Shown: positions 52,501-60,711 of the stretch, in pieces
How positions within the stretch are numbered: position 1 is the stretch's first letter
Layout of the letters: each line of letters starts with the position of its first letter
Assembly (NCBI GenBank): GCA_026874595.1
Contig: CM049311.1
Coordinates: 17,695,676 to 17,759,675 of the forward strand
Length of the DNA stretch: 64,000 nucleotides
DNA from: Sipunculus nudus
Taxonomy: Eukaryota; Annelida; Sipuncula; Golfingiida; Sipunculidae
Reading direction: 5' to 3'
Translations under genes and position numbers: made by a program
Notes under the pieces: model-generated
The model's database searches: none
Told to the model about the DNA's origin: nothing
What the model saw: the letters and a program-made list of their open reading frames with translations, nothing else

Positions 52501-53764
52501 TTAAAATGTCTCAGGAGCAATTTGAAATTATGCCATTTTGTATTGAATTTTTTAATAGTTCTGAATTTCCTTTTCAAGTCAGTATGCTGACTCTGCCATT
52601 GTTTCTTGGTTTCCTTCCTCTAAAATCAAAGGTTCTCAGTAGATATTTGGTGTTAATGTCAATGGTTCTCATCAGCTGAGTGCCAGGACCCATTGGTCAC
52701 TTGTACAGGAGTCCTAGACCCAGTTGTGGCTCTGTACAACATAGCCACAGGCCCCTGCTTTCATTTATCTAGAGGGCGGGAATGCATGCATCTTCTGATG
52801 GTGCACCCAGTTTAAGTACATGTAGGCCTATCTTATCTTGGTGAACCGGGGCGATTGTTTCAGCCAGCGGTGTGCAGTGCATGTGTTACATCATCACTGC
52901 TGGGAGTGTCCTTGTAACTGGACCACTGGCTACATGGGTTATTACCAGGGTTACGCAGTGGATTGTTTCAGCCGGCCAGGTACATGTGTCACATTTCCGC
53001 TTGGTAGGTCAGGAAATTAGCAGTGATGATGTAACACGTGCACCCCACACCGCTGGCTGAAACAATTACCGAAGCTCACCATCGTCTAACAGTGCATGGG
53101 TTCCCGTATGCTAGATTAATGAAGGCAGGGCCCTGTGGCTCTGTGTTTACAACAGAGCCACAACTGGATCTAACGGGAGTCCCACATCTCCTGCTGCTTA
53201 TAAAGGAATGTTGACATACCATATCCACAATGCTGCATTTGACTTCTTGGCTATTCACCTATAATTTGAGGATTTTGATGTGGTAAAAAAGCGTTATTCA
53301 ACTCAAAACTTTGCTGAATCACATCTCCTTGCCACCAAACTCTCTACACAGATAGATTCTCGACATGTGGAGGCTGTCCTCTGCCTATTTTCCTGATGCA
53401 TCCAAGTACCCTTATCATACCCTGAGAGGTATATTTCTCCCAATTTCTCTACACCCCTCATCTTAACTTCCATTATACTTAATACTCAACCGGGCTGTCA
53501 CAGGTCTTATGTTGAAATTACAGGTATACCGCTGGTTAAGTATAATGAGGTAATGGAGAGTTTATATTTCATTCTAGGTGCACATAGATGCACATTCGTC
53601 AGGTGACCCCAAATCTCCCACTGGGAAAGAGCAAGATTTCTTCAAAGAGCACACAACAGAGGGTTCGACTATCCCCACAGAAACCATTGTGGATGCCGGA
53701 GCAAACCTTTGCAAATCCCAGCCTGTGCCTATCAGCAACGGCACTGTGCCAAACGAAAACGCAG
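26124..53764 (+). CDS. ARFGAP2/3: ARFGAP2/3-type Arf GTPase-activating protein, exons 1-4, 3' part beyond window
   Basis: Visible exons are 26124-26192, 43689-43880, 44781-44912 and 53578-53764: 193 codons in continuous phase, all with GT/AG sites. The family stimulates GTP hydrolysis on Arf1 at the Golgi and acts with the COPI coat. The ArfGAP domain is complete: [11 protein letters not shown], then a C-x2-C-x16-C-x2-C zinc finger (C25, C28, C45, C48), [11 protein letters not shown], the catalytic arginine R53 in [21 protein letters not shown], and [14 protein letters not shown]. After it comes KEQDFFKEH, matching the SDFFTEH region of ARFGAP2/3 and separating it from ARFGAP1. Exon 4 ends in phase 1; the remaining exons, including the family's C-terminal region, were not found before 64000. 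Intron 1 is 17.5 kb. Confidence 0.95.
26793..27160 (+). repeat. GTACTTG-rich repeat, left cluster
   Basis: Two blocks begin with GGCTT(G)GGTCAAGTA (near 26795 and 26979) and continue as dense AAGTACTTGTACTTG-type repeats with embedded palindromes (AAGTACTT, GTACATGTAC). Reverse-oriented counterparts lie at 35695-36083, ending CTTGACCCAAGCCTG. Confidence 0.6.
27983..28059. repeat. (TA)n microsatellite
   Basis: About 75 bp of TA repeats with a few TG interruptions, inside the inverted-repeat transposon. Confidence 0.95.
28101..28244 (-). pseudogene. Exon-like frame inside the GGGGGCTTTTGTCC transposon
   Basis: The acceptor-like CCTGTTTCAG is followed by 47 codons, [20 protein letters not shown], then [20 protein letters not shown], then GHCIKLN and TAA. 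It is basic and helical in character, as at a transposase or DNA-binding protein C-terminus. A degraded duplicate of the last part (KALRAVE then stop) is at about 27901-27945. I do not recognise the family. It may be the last exon of the transposon's own gene. Confidence 0.35.
28920..29060. repeat. GAATTG-rich simple repeat
   Basis: A cryptic repeat of GAATTGAATTGGAATTG. A short counterpart lies near 35640-35670. Confidence 0.6.
29262..29610 (+). repeat. Diverged inverted copy of the 24240-24600 repeat
   Basis: It begins CAGAGATGGGATAATA, has an AATAGTAATA-type stretch, then a body whose reverse complement shares AACAATAGGCACATC, CACTGGTCACCA and CTGATC/A-TGCTT blocks with 24240-24600. Confidence 0.45.
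30231..30340. repeat. Solo end of the GGGGGCTTTTGTCC transposon
   Basis: A poly-G run, then GGGCTTTTGTCCTCTTTATC and ATTAAGG, matching the arm at 28530-28641. No partner end was found nearby. Confidence 0.5.
31949..32497. mobile_element. 549-bp PIF/Harbinger-type MITE with TTA duplication
   Basis: The perfect ends GGGGCCTTTTC and GAAAAGGGGCC continue into longer imperfect inverted repeats rich in GCGCGCGTTTCCG (about 60 bp). TTA flanks both sides (31946-31948 and 32498-32500). A TWA target duplication with GGGG-type ends fits PIF/Harbinger. The interior has a TA-rich stretch and no transposase. Removing it restores GTTACGGGTGGGAC at the insertion site. Confidence 0.75.
32560..34869 (-). mobile_element. 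HINE/pearl-like element, family B, in ARFGAP intron 1
   Basis: On + it begins with TTTTTAGCTGAGCTGAC, an imperfect hairpin partner AGTCATGCTGGGCT, and a CCGTC-rich tract (GTCCGTCATCCTTCCGTCTG). Four to five units follow, carrying GAGGTCAAAGGTCAAGGTCA and TCATCCCAAACC. It ends GCAGCTGAGTGTCATGACCC then ATGGGTCACTTGTTT. Its terminal hairpin end is on the left, so in element orientation it is on the - strand. It is the inverted counterpart of 21662-23551. There is no coding sequence. Confidence 0.7.
35695..36083 (-). repeat. GTACTTG-rich repeat, right cluster
   Basis: Two blocks end in GTACTTGACCCAAGCCTG (35769-35786 and about 36064-36081). They are the reverse complement of the block starts in the 26793-27160 cluster. 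Confidence 0.6.
36084..36780. other. Anonymous part of ARFGAP intron 1
   Basis: No gene or structured repeat recognised. Confidence 0.3.
36785..36955 (-). repeat. Truncated single unit of HINE-like family B
   Basis: TTTCATC, ATATAGCTCA and GGTCACAAGGTCAAAGGTCA match one central unit of the 32560-34869 element. Both termini are absent. Confidence 0.5.
37225..37395. repeat. Dispersed repeat, copy 2
   Basis: Direct-orientation relative of 25025-25210; see the shared blocks described there. Confidence 0.5.
37726..41163 (-). CDS. 1145-codon open frame made of a 15-residue repeat (hypothetical)
   Basis: Frame A begins at an ATG directly after an acceptor-like CCTCCTTTAG and repeats [14 protein letters not shown](I/M/V) without a stop through about 76 units, ending NQTYIDGL after leaving the array. 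Frame B, offset by one, repeats [11 protein letters not shown](T/A)T(S/P)L. It is open from about 41205 to a TAA near 40373 and again from 40342 to 37736, ending PVHESNLY. In frame A many unit differences are third-position (CAT/CAC, CCT/CCC, CAG/CAA, TGC/TGT); in frame B they more often change residues. That, and the missing stops, favours A if either is translated. A non-coding minisatellite would give the same picture. No promoter or family match is visible. Confidence 0.2.
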   Translation of the reverse strand: MLPHSPCLKAISLPQMLPHCPCLKSISLPQILPHCPCLKAISLPQMLPYCHYLKSISLPQMLPHCPCLKEISLPQMLPHSPCLKAISLPQVLPHCPCLKAISLPQILPHCPCLKAISLPQVLPHCPCLKAISLPQMLPHCPCLKAISLPQILPHCPCLKAISLPQVLPHCPCLKAISLPQMLPHCPCLKAISLPQMLPHSPCLKAISLPQVLPHCPCLKSISLPQILPHCPCLKKISLPQVLPHCPCLKAISLPQMLPHCPCLKAISLPQIQPHCPCLKAISLPQMLPHCPCLKAISLPQILPPCPCLKAISLPQILPHCPCLKAISLPQILPHCPCLKAISLPQVLPHCPCLKAISLPQILPHCPCLKAISLPQILPHCPCLKAISLPQMLPHCPCLKAISLPQILPHCPCLKAISLPQILPHCPCLKAISLPQMLPHCPCLKAISLPQILPHCPCLKAISLPQVLHHCPCLKAISLPQILPHCPCLKAISLPQILPHCPCLKAISLPQMLSHCPCLKAISLPQILPHCPCLKAISLPQILPHCPCLKAISLPQMLPHCPCLKAISLPQMLPHCPCLKAISLPQILPHCPCLKAISLPQVLPHFPCLKAISLPQMLPHCPCLKAISLPQMLPYCHYLKVISLPQMLPHCPCLKEISLPQVLPHCPCLKAISLPQVLPHCPCLKAISLPQIQPHCPCLKAISLPQMLPHCPCLKAISLPQILPHCPCLKAISLPQILPHCPCLKAISLPQMLPHCPCLKAISLPQILPHCPCLKAISLPQILPHCPCLKAISLPQMLPHCPCLKAISLPQILPHCPCLKAISLPQVLPHCPCLKAISLPQMLPHCPFLKAISLPQMVPHCPCLMAISLPQILPHCPCLKAISLPQILPHCPCLKAISLPQMLPHCPCLKAISLPQILPHCPCLKAISLPQILPHCPCLKAISLPQVLPHCPCLKAISLPQILPHCPCLKAINLPQMLPHCPCLKAISLPQILPHCPCLKAISLPQILPHCPCLKAISLPQILPHCPCLKAISLPQILPHCPCLKAISLPQILPHCPCLKAISLPQILPHCPCLKAISLPQMLPLCPCLKAISLPQILPHCPCLKAISLPQILPHCPCLKAISLPQMLPHCPCLFQFMNQTYIDGL
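37762..41168 (-). repeat. 45-bp minisatellite array, about 76 copies
   Basis: The unit on + reads GGGACAATGAGGTAGTATCT, GAGGGAGACTGATTGCCTTC, AGGCA: 45 bp, repeated without interruption for 3.4 kb inside ARFGAP intron 1. Differences between units are almost all substitutions at a few positions (A/G in GACAATG, T/C in TATCT, G/A in GAGG/GGGG), with no visible length change. Because 45 is a multiple of three, frames persist across units: all + frames have a stop in every unit, while two - frames are open. Confidence 0.97.
41384..43566 (-). mobile_element. HINE/pearl-like element, family A copy 1
   Basis: On + it begins TTTTTAGCTCAGCTGACT, TATA, AGTCATCTGAGCT, a 13-bp-stem hairpin with one mismatch. 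A CCGTC-rich tract follows (GTCCGTCGTCCGTC..CATCCGTCC). Two long units share TTAGATGTCCCAAAGATCTC, CACTTCAGGACT and AAATTTTGCCCAACTTTGGC. It ends CTGAGCGATGTGACCCATGG GTCCCTTGTTT. The element orientation is -. It is non-coding, in ARFGAP intron 1. Confidence 0.7.
42838..42856. repeat. Poly-C tract
   Basis: A homopolymer C run inside the family A copy. Confidence 0.85.
43689..43880 (+). CDS. ARFGAP2/3: ARFGAP2/3 exon 2, zinc finger and arginine finger
   Basis: Acceptor TTGTTTTCAG, donor GTATGT, 64 codons in phase 0. It contains [43 protein letters not shown] and MQIGGNANA: all four zinc ligands and the catalytic arginine. Confidence 0.96.
44262..44400 (-). repeat. Terminal fragment of a family B element in ARFGAP intron 2
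   Basis: AGCTAAAGTTCAGCTGACTT and AGGGCACAAATCATAA match the hairpin end of family B (AGCTGAGCTGACTT, AGGGCACAAATCGTAA). The ACGG tract is degraded. Confidence 0.45.
44781..44912 (+). CDS. ARFGAP2/3: ARFGAP2/3 exon 3, end of the ArfGAP domain
   Basis: Acceptor TGTATTTCAG, donor GTATGT, 44 codons in phase 0. It encodes [30 protein letters not shown] and a basic helix ending KMHGTQ. Confidence 0.95.
44913..46500. other. ARFGAP intron 3, left part
   Basis: AT-rich sequence without recognisable exon or structured repeat. Confidence 0.35.
46503..46570. repeat. (TA)n microsatellite
   Basis: About 65 bp of TA repeats immediately outside the left arm of the inverted-repeat segment. Confidence 0.95.
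46571..46905 (+). repeat. GGGCCAG-rich arm, left
   Basis: About 335 bp of degenerate units built from CTGGGCCAGCCCAGAT and TTTTAAACTGGGCC. The reverse complement is at 51798-52135, with AGAATCCTAATCTA..TAGGCT at the inner edge of both arms. Confidence 0.65.
47271..50824 (-). mobile_element. HINE/pearl-like element, family A copy 2
   Basis: On + it begins with the same hairpin as copy 1 (TTTTTAGCTCAGCTGACT..AGTCATCTGAGCT), followed by a clean (CCGT)n tract: GTCCGTCCGTCCGTCCG near 47345. Units with GTTAGATGTCCCCAAGATCT occur near 47410 and 49255. It ends CAGCTGAGCGTCGTGACCCA TAGGTCCCTTGTTTT. An additional GTCAGCTGAGCACAGTGACT block at 49135 may mark an internal or nested end. It is non-coding. 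Confidence 0.65.
51798..52135 (-). repeat. GGGCCAG-rich arm, right
   Basis: The inverted counterpart of 46571-46905, followed by a short (TA)n tract at 52138-52153, mirroring the left side. Confidence 0.65.
52671..52704. repeat. Solo end of family A/B
   Basis: ATCAGCTGAGTGCCAGGACC then CATTGGTCACTTGT matches the non-hairpin terminus of families A and B. No matching hairpin end was found for it. Confidence 0.5.
52707..53183. mobile_element. 477-bp foldback element
   Basis: The two halves are imperfect reverse complements along nearly their whole length. CAGTTGTGGCTCTGT at the left matches ACAGAGCCACAACTG at the right; TTGTTTCAGCCAGCGGTGTG matches CACACCGCTGGCTGAAACAA; TTACATCATCACTGCTG matches the reversed TAGCAGTGATGATGTAA. 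The unpaired centre is roughly 100 bp. It has no coding capacity and lies 395 bp upstream of ARFGAP exon 4. Confidence 0.75.
53578..53764 (+). CDS. ARFGAP2/3: ARFGAP2/3 exon 4
   Basis: Acceptor TTCATTCTAG, donor GTAGGT, 187 nt ending in phase 1. It encodes [20 protein letters not shown], then [10 protein letters not shown] and a Pro/Ser/Thr-rich low-complexity linker ending PNENA. The FF-EH block aligns with the segment just after the ArfGAP domain in ARFGAP2/3. Confidence 0.9.
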
Positions 53765-54344
53765 GTAGGTTGTAATTTATGATGATCCATGCTATTCACG
53801 AAAGGCCAATTCTGATTTCTGAAGTCTTTTTTCAAAACCAAAGATAACCCCTTTAACCTTTTATAACAGTAGGTCAGAAACGCCACTCCAACCAGATTGA
53901 TTTAGCATTCAAAGCATCAGATTATTAGATTGTGAGCAGGCGTGGCTGAATTGGGTGAACAATCTTTGTGTGCCTGGAGGTTGCCCAAAATTTATTAAGG
54001 GCAAACAATTTTTCATTCACCTAAATAAACTGGACAAAAGCCATGGAAAATGACGAGTTTTCAAATATTTCTTGCAGAAAAAAACATCCTAAATATATTC
54101 TTTCAAATATATCTGTCACTTTGTGTTCAATTTAACCAAAGTGTACCCTTTGCATGCAGAAAAACTAGGCTTTATAGCATTTATTTACAGCAACCAATTC
54201 ACATTATATAGAGCGGGGTACCAGTCTATGCTATGCGATGATTTGCCTCAACCCCCGGTAATATATGGTATAGGTTAGAGGGATCTATTTCCAGGCCCTA
54301 TATATTATCATATAAGATGCACATGTTGGGGGCTCTGGGAAAGT
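53765..54344. other. Start of ARFGAP intron 4
   Basis: No exon or structured repeat recognised. Confidence 0.35.
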
Positions 54345-57300
54345 TTTTTAGCTCAGCTGACTATAAGTCATCTGAGCTATAGTCCTGGTCCTTTGTCCGT
54401 CGTCCGGCCGTCCGGCCATCCGTCTGTTAACAGGGCACGTTTTAAAACCGTTGGACCTACGAATCCAAAATTCTGCATACCAATAGATGTCCCCAAAATC
54501 TCCTACCATACCAAAAATTGGGTCATTAGGACTTTGTTCCTTTGAGATATTAAGGAAAAACCTCTGTTTTCCATAAAAAAGCCATTGTTACACTTCAAAG
54601 CTGCCTAATATCAAAACCACTGATCTGACTTTGATCATATTTAGTATTCATATTTTTCCATACATTTTCTGTGCACAAACCAAAAATTAGGTTAGTATTG
54701 GGTATTATTTTGAAGTTATGGGCCCAAATATAATGCAGTTTCTTAAAAATCAGGAAATATATTTGCTCACTTAACATGAGAATTGCTGAGGCTGGAGACT
54801 TTATTTCAGGAATATAACTTTATTTAATCAAGATTCAATTGTTTACCCAAAATTAGATCTGAATTTTGCAAATTTTTCAAGTTATTAGCATAAATAAAAA
54901 ATCATTACCTTAAATTTTGTCCAACTTTGGCAATGGCACGTTTTTTCCCTGTAAGCAATGTTGATTTAATTATTCACAGCATATATACATAAAGATTTAA
55001 TCTTTTAAAATCTGAAATTTCATAGAAATTGATTGGAAAGAATAGCTTTTAATCATGTTTTCATACACCATGTCAAGTGTTGTTTACATCTAGCCCACCT
55101 AGTAGTACAGCCTTCACTTGTATTATGTAACCCACCCCAGGCAGCTTGCCTTGGGTCAGCTTGGCCACTACCAGCAGGCTTCCCCTCTGCCCTGCACTCC
55201 ACCCCCCCCCCCCCCAGATGGTGCATAAACTAGTTGAATGTTATTATTTTCTGTATTTGATTCATTCTTATTCTAGGCTATGCTACATTTTAGATTTTGT
55301 ATTTTACCACCAGGGTTACAATGATTAAAGTGTACATTTAATTGTGTCCACAAAGTGGTGTATTGCTATGAAAGTGTGGATGTTCATGAGATAAGTAATT
55401 CCTTACTTCAGAAGAGTAAAAACTTCACCAGGTGTGAAATTGACTATTAATTCCAGTGATAAATTAAAACTGGGATAGTAATTAGCACAATGATATTGTT
55501 TGTCCCTCATTCAACCAACAGTGTGTATACTTTATTTGAAAAGATGTTTTATTTTATCAAATTTACTGAATCTTTTATTTTATTTTGGTGAATAAAATTA
55601 AGCATGTATTGAAAACTCCAATGTGCTAAACTTTTTAATAGTGATTCAAGGAATATTCATGTAGATGCCATGTTGTGGCATTATTGTATCCGCCAAAACA
55701 GAGTTTTGCGGATACTATGTTTTCAGCTGGCCGCCGCCGCCGCCGCCGCCGCCGCGTAGGTGTCCGGAGAACTCCTCCGTAACCGCTGGGCGGAATTTTC
55801 CGAAACCCGGGATTATGTTCGGGTCACATGTGAACTGCTGCGCCCCGATTTTGTTTTGACCTCTGACCTCTCCTTTGCGCTCTGCGTCCGTTTGTGCGTC
55901 TGTTTCCACACATAAACCCACATATCTCGGGAACCGTTTGACCGATCAGGAAAATTTTTTTGCACAAATGTAGCCCTCGGAGAGCTTTATAACATACACC
56001 AAAAATGGTGGCACCACCTGCAACCATGTTTGCACAGTGTCCATCTGTTCGTCTGCCTTGGGTTAAAATCACTCATATCTCTGCAGTGACTTGACTAATT
56101 CACCTGAAATTGGGCATGCGTAAACATCCTGGATAGCTTTTCTGATTTTATGACAGGTGGCGCCACCTACATTCACGTTTACGCTGCAGACATCCAAGCT
56201 CATATCTCGGGAACCGTTTGACCGATCAGGAAAATTCTTTTGCACAAATGTAGCCCTTGGAGAGCTTTATAACATACACCAAAAATGGTGGCGCCACCTG
56301 CAACCATGTTTGCACAGTGTCCATCTGTTCGTCTGCCTTGGGTTAAAATCACTCACATCTCTGCAGTGACTTGACTAATTCACCTGAAATTGGGCATGCG
56401 TATACATCCTGGATAGCTTTTCTGATTTTATGACAGGTGGCGCCACCTACATTCACGTTTACGCTGCAGACATCAAAAGTCATATCTCGGGAACCGTTTG
56501 ACCGATCAGGAAAATTCTTTTGCACAAATGTAGCCCTTGGAGAGCTTTATAACATACACCAAAAATGGTGGCGCTACCTGCAACCATGTTTGCACAGTGT
56601 CCATCTGTTTGTCTGCCTTGGGTTAAAATCACTCATATCTCTGCAGTGACTTGACTAATTCACCTGAAATTTAGCATGCGTATACATCCTGGATTGCTTT
56701 TCTGATTTTATGACAGGTGGCGCCACCTACATTCACGTTTACGCTGCAGACATCCAAGCTCATATCTCAGGAACCGTTTGACCGATCAGGAAAATTTTTT
56801 TGCACAAATGTAGCCCTTGGAGAGCTTTATAACATACACCGAAAATGGTGGCACCATCTGCAACCATGTTTGCACAGTGTCCATCTGTTCGTCTGCCTTG
56901 GGTTAAAATCACTCATATTTCTGCAGTGGTTTGACTAATTCACCTGAAATTCGGCATGCTTATACATCCTGGATAGCTTTTCTGATTTTATGACAGGTGG
57001 CGCCACCTACAATCAAGTTTACGCTGCAGACATCCAAGCTCATATCTAGGGAACCATTTGACCGATTGGGCCAAAATTTTGCATGTGTATAAATCTCACA
57101 TAGCTCTTTATCATACGTAAAACTGGTGGCGCCACCTGCAGCCATGTTTGCACAGCTCCCATCTGTTTGTCTGCCATGGGATAAAATATCCATGCTAATA
57201 TGCAACACTTCACCCGTTCCACTCTGATTTAGGCGGATACAAGTAGTCGCTTGTCGACTACCCGTATTCTAGTTTTCTTTTAAATTCAGTTTAAACATTT

Positions 57301-58043
57301 ATGATTTAAAAATAATAAAATATATGTGTATGCATAATATGACCCAATATGAGCTACACTCTGGATATATGATGATTGCAACTTTTGCAACAATTCTAAT
57401 ATTTTAACTTATAGTTTCAGTTTTTTACTCTGTATATATAATGATTGCAACTTTTGCAACAATTCTAATATTTTAACTTATATTTTAAGGTTTTTTTATT
57501 GAAAAATTTATAAAACCTGTAAATAAAAAAATGATTCAGATAAAAACTTCTTAATGGAAAAAGTGGATATGCTTAAAAAAATAGGATTATATATAAAACT
57601 TAAATGCATTATTCCCTTGAAAGTGAAATAAAGGTATTAGTCCATTCTGTCCACTTGCCTGTCCATCTGTAAATTTTCATATGCATCACAGTATCTCAAA
57701 ACTTTTACTGTTTTTCTTCATGACAGTCTTGTCAGAGTATTAGTTTGCAATCATATATTTCGAACCTTACTATAACCAAGTAGGAGGGCCCCTTCTCAAA
57801 TATATCACAATTTAACCCCTCCTAAATAAATATAAAATAAACCACTGTATTTGACTCTATTAATCCATCAGTCAGGTTATTTCATTCATCATTTACTCAC
57901 ATATTACATTACATTCCTTTATAATAGCCCAACATGTCCATGATATTCATAAGCTATATCGACTCGATATAGTATCACAGTGGAGAAACATTTATAGTCC
58001 AATCACGATCAGCTGAGCGCCGTGACCCATGGGTCCCTTGTTT
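54345..58043 (-). mobile_element. HINE/pearl-like element, family A copy 3, interrupted by family H
   Basis: The hairpin end TTTTTTAGCTCAGCTGACTA lies on the left, with a CCGTCGTCCGGCCGTCCGG tract. One central unit (TAGATGTCCCCAAAATCTCC, AATTTTGTCCAACTTTGGC) follows, and it ends GATCAGCTGAGCGCCGTGAC CCATGGGTCCCTTGTTT. Family H (55686-57273) sits inside, so family A copy 3 is the older insertion. Confidence 0.65.
55686..57273 (-). mobile_element. HINE/pearl-like element, family H with 280-bp units
   Basis: On the left a hairpin GTATCCGCCAAAAC AGA GTTTTGCGGATAC is followed by a (GCC)n tract (about 55732-55755). About 4.5 tandem units of 280 bp then begin near 55915, 56195, 56475, 56755 and 57035, with GGGAACCGTTTGACCGATCA, TGGTGGCGCCACCTGCAACC and TCTGCAGTGACTTGACTAAT. 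The right end is GGCGGATACAAGTAGTCGC, CGACTACCCGTATTCTAGTT. TGTATCCGCC/GGCGGATACA forms a 10-bp inverted pair between the ends. Repeated 70-aa open frames in the units are artefacts. Confidence 0.75.
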
Positions 58044-59380
58044 AATTTCTCCTATCACCCACCTGCCATACATATTGAATGCATCCTGAAATATTTTTTC
58101 CCTGAAATTTTCTGCTGCCCTGCAATATTTAATGCCCACTCACTCTTGACGCCACCAATTGGGCTGACCCTGACCGGACCCGGAAATAGGTCCCTCTAAC
58201 CTACAGATACTGCCATACAGGGGGTGTGTTCGTGTACTGGAATAGCCAGAAGAAACTGGGTTGTTCTCTAATGCTGTACTGACCAACTTTGTGACTAGAT
58301 GACAAATTCCCTCGCTTTAATATTAAAAAGAAAATTGGCAGTTGCATTAGTTTTTATGCATTCCCATGCATTTTCTTAAGATATATTTTGGCCTCACCAC
58401 TCACTCGGGGCAAGATTGTTTTCACATGCACTCCAAAGAAGTGACATTGAACGAGTGATCTTTCAGCGTAGTGGGTGCAATAATCACCACGGTCTATGAG
58501 TTATTACAACTTATATTAATAAACTTTCAGACACAATTACGGATTAGAATTTTTTTATAATCTTGAAAATCAAGGAAAATTACCAAATATCATATTTTGA
58601 TTCTCAGTTGTTTTTAGATAATAAGTTTTTTGGAGAATTTTGACACTGACAAGCCACTGACTACAAGTACCCCACCTGCCGACATAATTACTTTCCAATG
58701 ACTTCATTTTATAACATATAATTTCAAATAACAAATCAGAAAGAAAAGTTTGTCAATGATTGGTACAACAGTTTCAATAAATATCATTGAACCTTAGCTT
58801 TTTTTAAAACAAAATATGTTATCAACATTATGTATTTTAAATTGAGACAACTAAAATACACGCAAACAGGAATCAGAACTTCTGGCAAAACATGTAAATA
58901 TTTTGGTCTTCAGATGAACTTTATGTATAATTTAATAGAAAAAAAGTGCAGATAGTCTTAATTTTCAGCATTTTCACAAATTTGTAAAGCACAGGGGAGG
59001 CAGCTTTCATCTGTCCAGTTTGCTTGTACAAGCTGGTGCACATGTTTTACATATATCCTAGCTCTTTTTAATTTTAAATAATACCAGCTGCTACTTCATC
59101 AGCATGGTTTAGAGTTACACAAATGGGGTGGGTACTGATGCTTAAATGTAAGAGAACCCCACTATATGCTTAATTCAGACAGTTAAAGGACTATTCTACC
59201 CTGTTGATGGTTTATTGATTGAATAAACCGTTTGAAACAAAGTTTTTTTATTGAATCTTTATATCTAACTTTTAAGTTATAATAATCAATGGCTCAATCA
59301 CATATTTGCTTGTTGGAGTTCAGTGAGTTGAATGTTCCGAGTCGATGTGATCTGAAACATGGAATGGGTTACAAAATCAA
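58044..59380. other. Anonymous part of ARFGAP intron 4
   Basis: AT-rich; no exon matching the rest of ARFGAP2/3 and no structured repeat seen. Confidence 0.3.
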
Positions 59381-59383
59381 AAT

Positions 59384-59413
59384 GGGTTACCCAATTTCAA
59401 AATTGGGTAACCC
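59384..59413. repeat. Perfect 14-bp-stem hairpin
   Basis: GGGTTACCCAATTT, a 2-nt gap CA, AAATTGGGTAACCC. A further GGGTTACCCAAATTT follows at 59420-59434, so three related half-sites lie within about 50 bp. Confidence 0.8.
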
Positions 59414-59439
59414 GAAAATGGGTTACCCAAATTTTAAAT

Positions 59440-60677
59440 TTGGACATGCCTGGTGAGGGAAAAAATCTTTATACTATACAGCACAAGAGATTTTTTAAAA
59501 CAGATGCTTCTGCAGAATGATGCATGTAGGTACTTGCCTGAAGGTAAAACACTGCAACAAATAAATGGAGAGAATATAGCGTACCATTCATGACCTTCAT
59601 AACAAGGCCCTCGCTGTGGTGTCAGATGTTTCCTGTTGTGTGGAAAGAGAACTGTCAACTTGTCCTAGTGTTACGAAGCAACGAGGGGAATACAGCACAA
59701 CCAGAAACAATTATGAAAATATAAAAAAGCTTTTCTTATATAATGTTTAGTCTTGGAATCCCCAACCTAACTTTTGACATCCCAGGTTCAAGACTTTATG
59801 CCATATAGTTTCCACTAGAAGTAAACACTATTTACTATGACATGTAATGTGGTTTTGATAGTGTATGGTGTCTGACAGGGATGGTGTTCTGGCAGCTCAG
59901 ATCCACATGTAGCTGTTTGTAGGGGGAGTGGTTACATATATATGATATGAACTTTGATAGCTGTTGTTGCGGAAGTGTTACCAAACTATTAGTTATTAGT
60001 GTGTATCCCTTACCTTGTATCAGAAATGTCCCATGTGCTCATGTTGTAGCAGCAGTACTATAATGCTTTTTATTTTTTTAAGGGGATGGACTGTTGGTAA
60101 ATAATGTAACTTTTAATGTTTCATTAAATGATCTAACATTTAAGAAAATATTTGAAAGCAGGGAAGGAGTTGTATTTTGATATGAATGATGTCTAAGGAA
60201 CCATATTTTATGGACAAATTAGTTCACCATTTGGGCTACAGGTGACAGCACTATCCAAGCAAGAGTAGATTATGTGATGGGAGTATACTGCACATACAAG
60301 AAGAATATTTAAATATTTAAAGGTTCAAGGGAGGCATTTAACTTTGCCTTGTGAGGAAGCATCTGTATTTTGAAGTCACATAATCAGATCTGAAAGACTT
60401 ATTTTTTTTTAACATGATTTTTCATTAAAAATATAATGAACAAAAGGTTTGCCTTTAATTGCCAAAAATGTATACAGAAAAATATTTCCTAGATAATTTG
60501 GACAGAGTGCTGTTTAATATTGTATTTCTTTCAATGATGCTGGAGAGTCCAGTGATGTGATTCAAATGACTATAAATACAACTTCATTTACCAAATGCAT
60601 GAACTAGACATCATGTGTGTGATTGGGTTGAGGTTAGTATCCGACCAGAGAGAGAGTTAATATCAAATATTGAATAT

Positions 60678-60711
<34 letters not shown>

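Noticed and set aside
55732-55755. (GCC)n tract as a CpG-island promoter
   Set aside because: It is the microsatellite part of the family H element, next to its hairpin, without a gene following it.
56157-57208. Repeated 70-82 aa open frames (+ and -) at 280-bp spacing
   Set aside because: They are the same stretch of the family H tandem unit read several times; no splice context, no family match, and they vary with the repeat.
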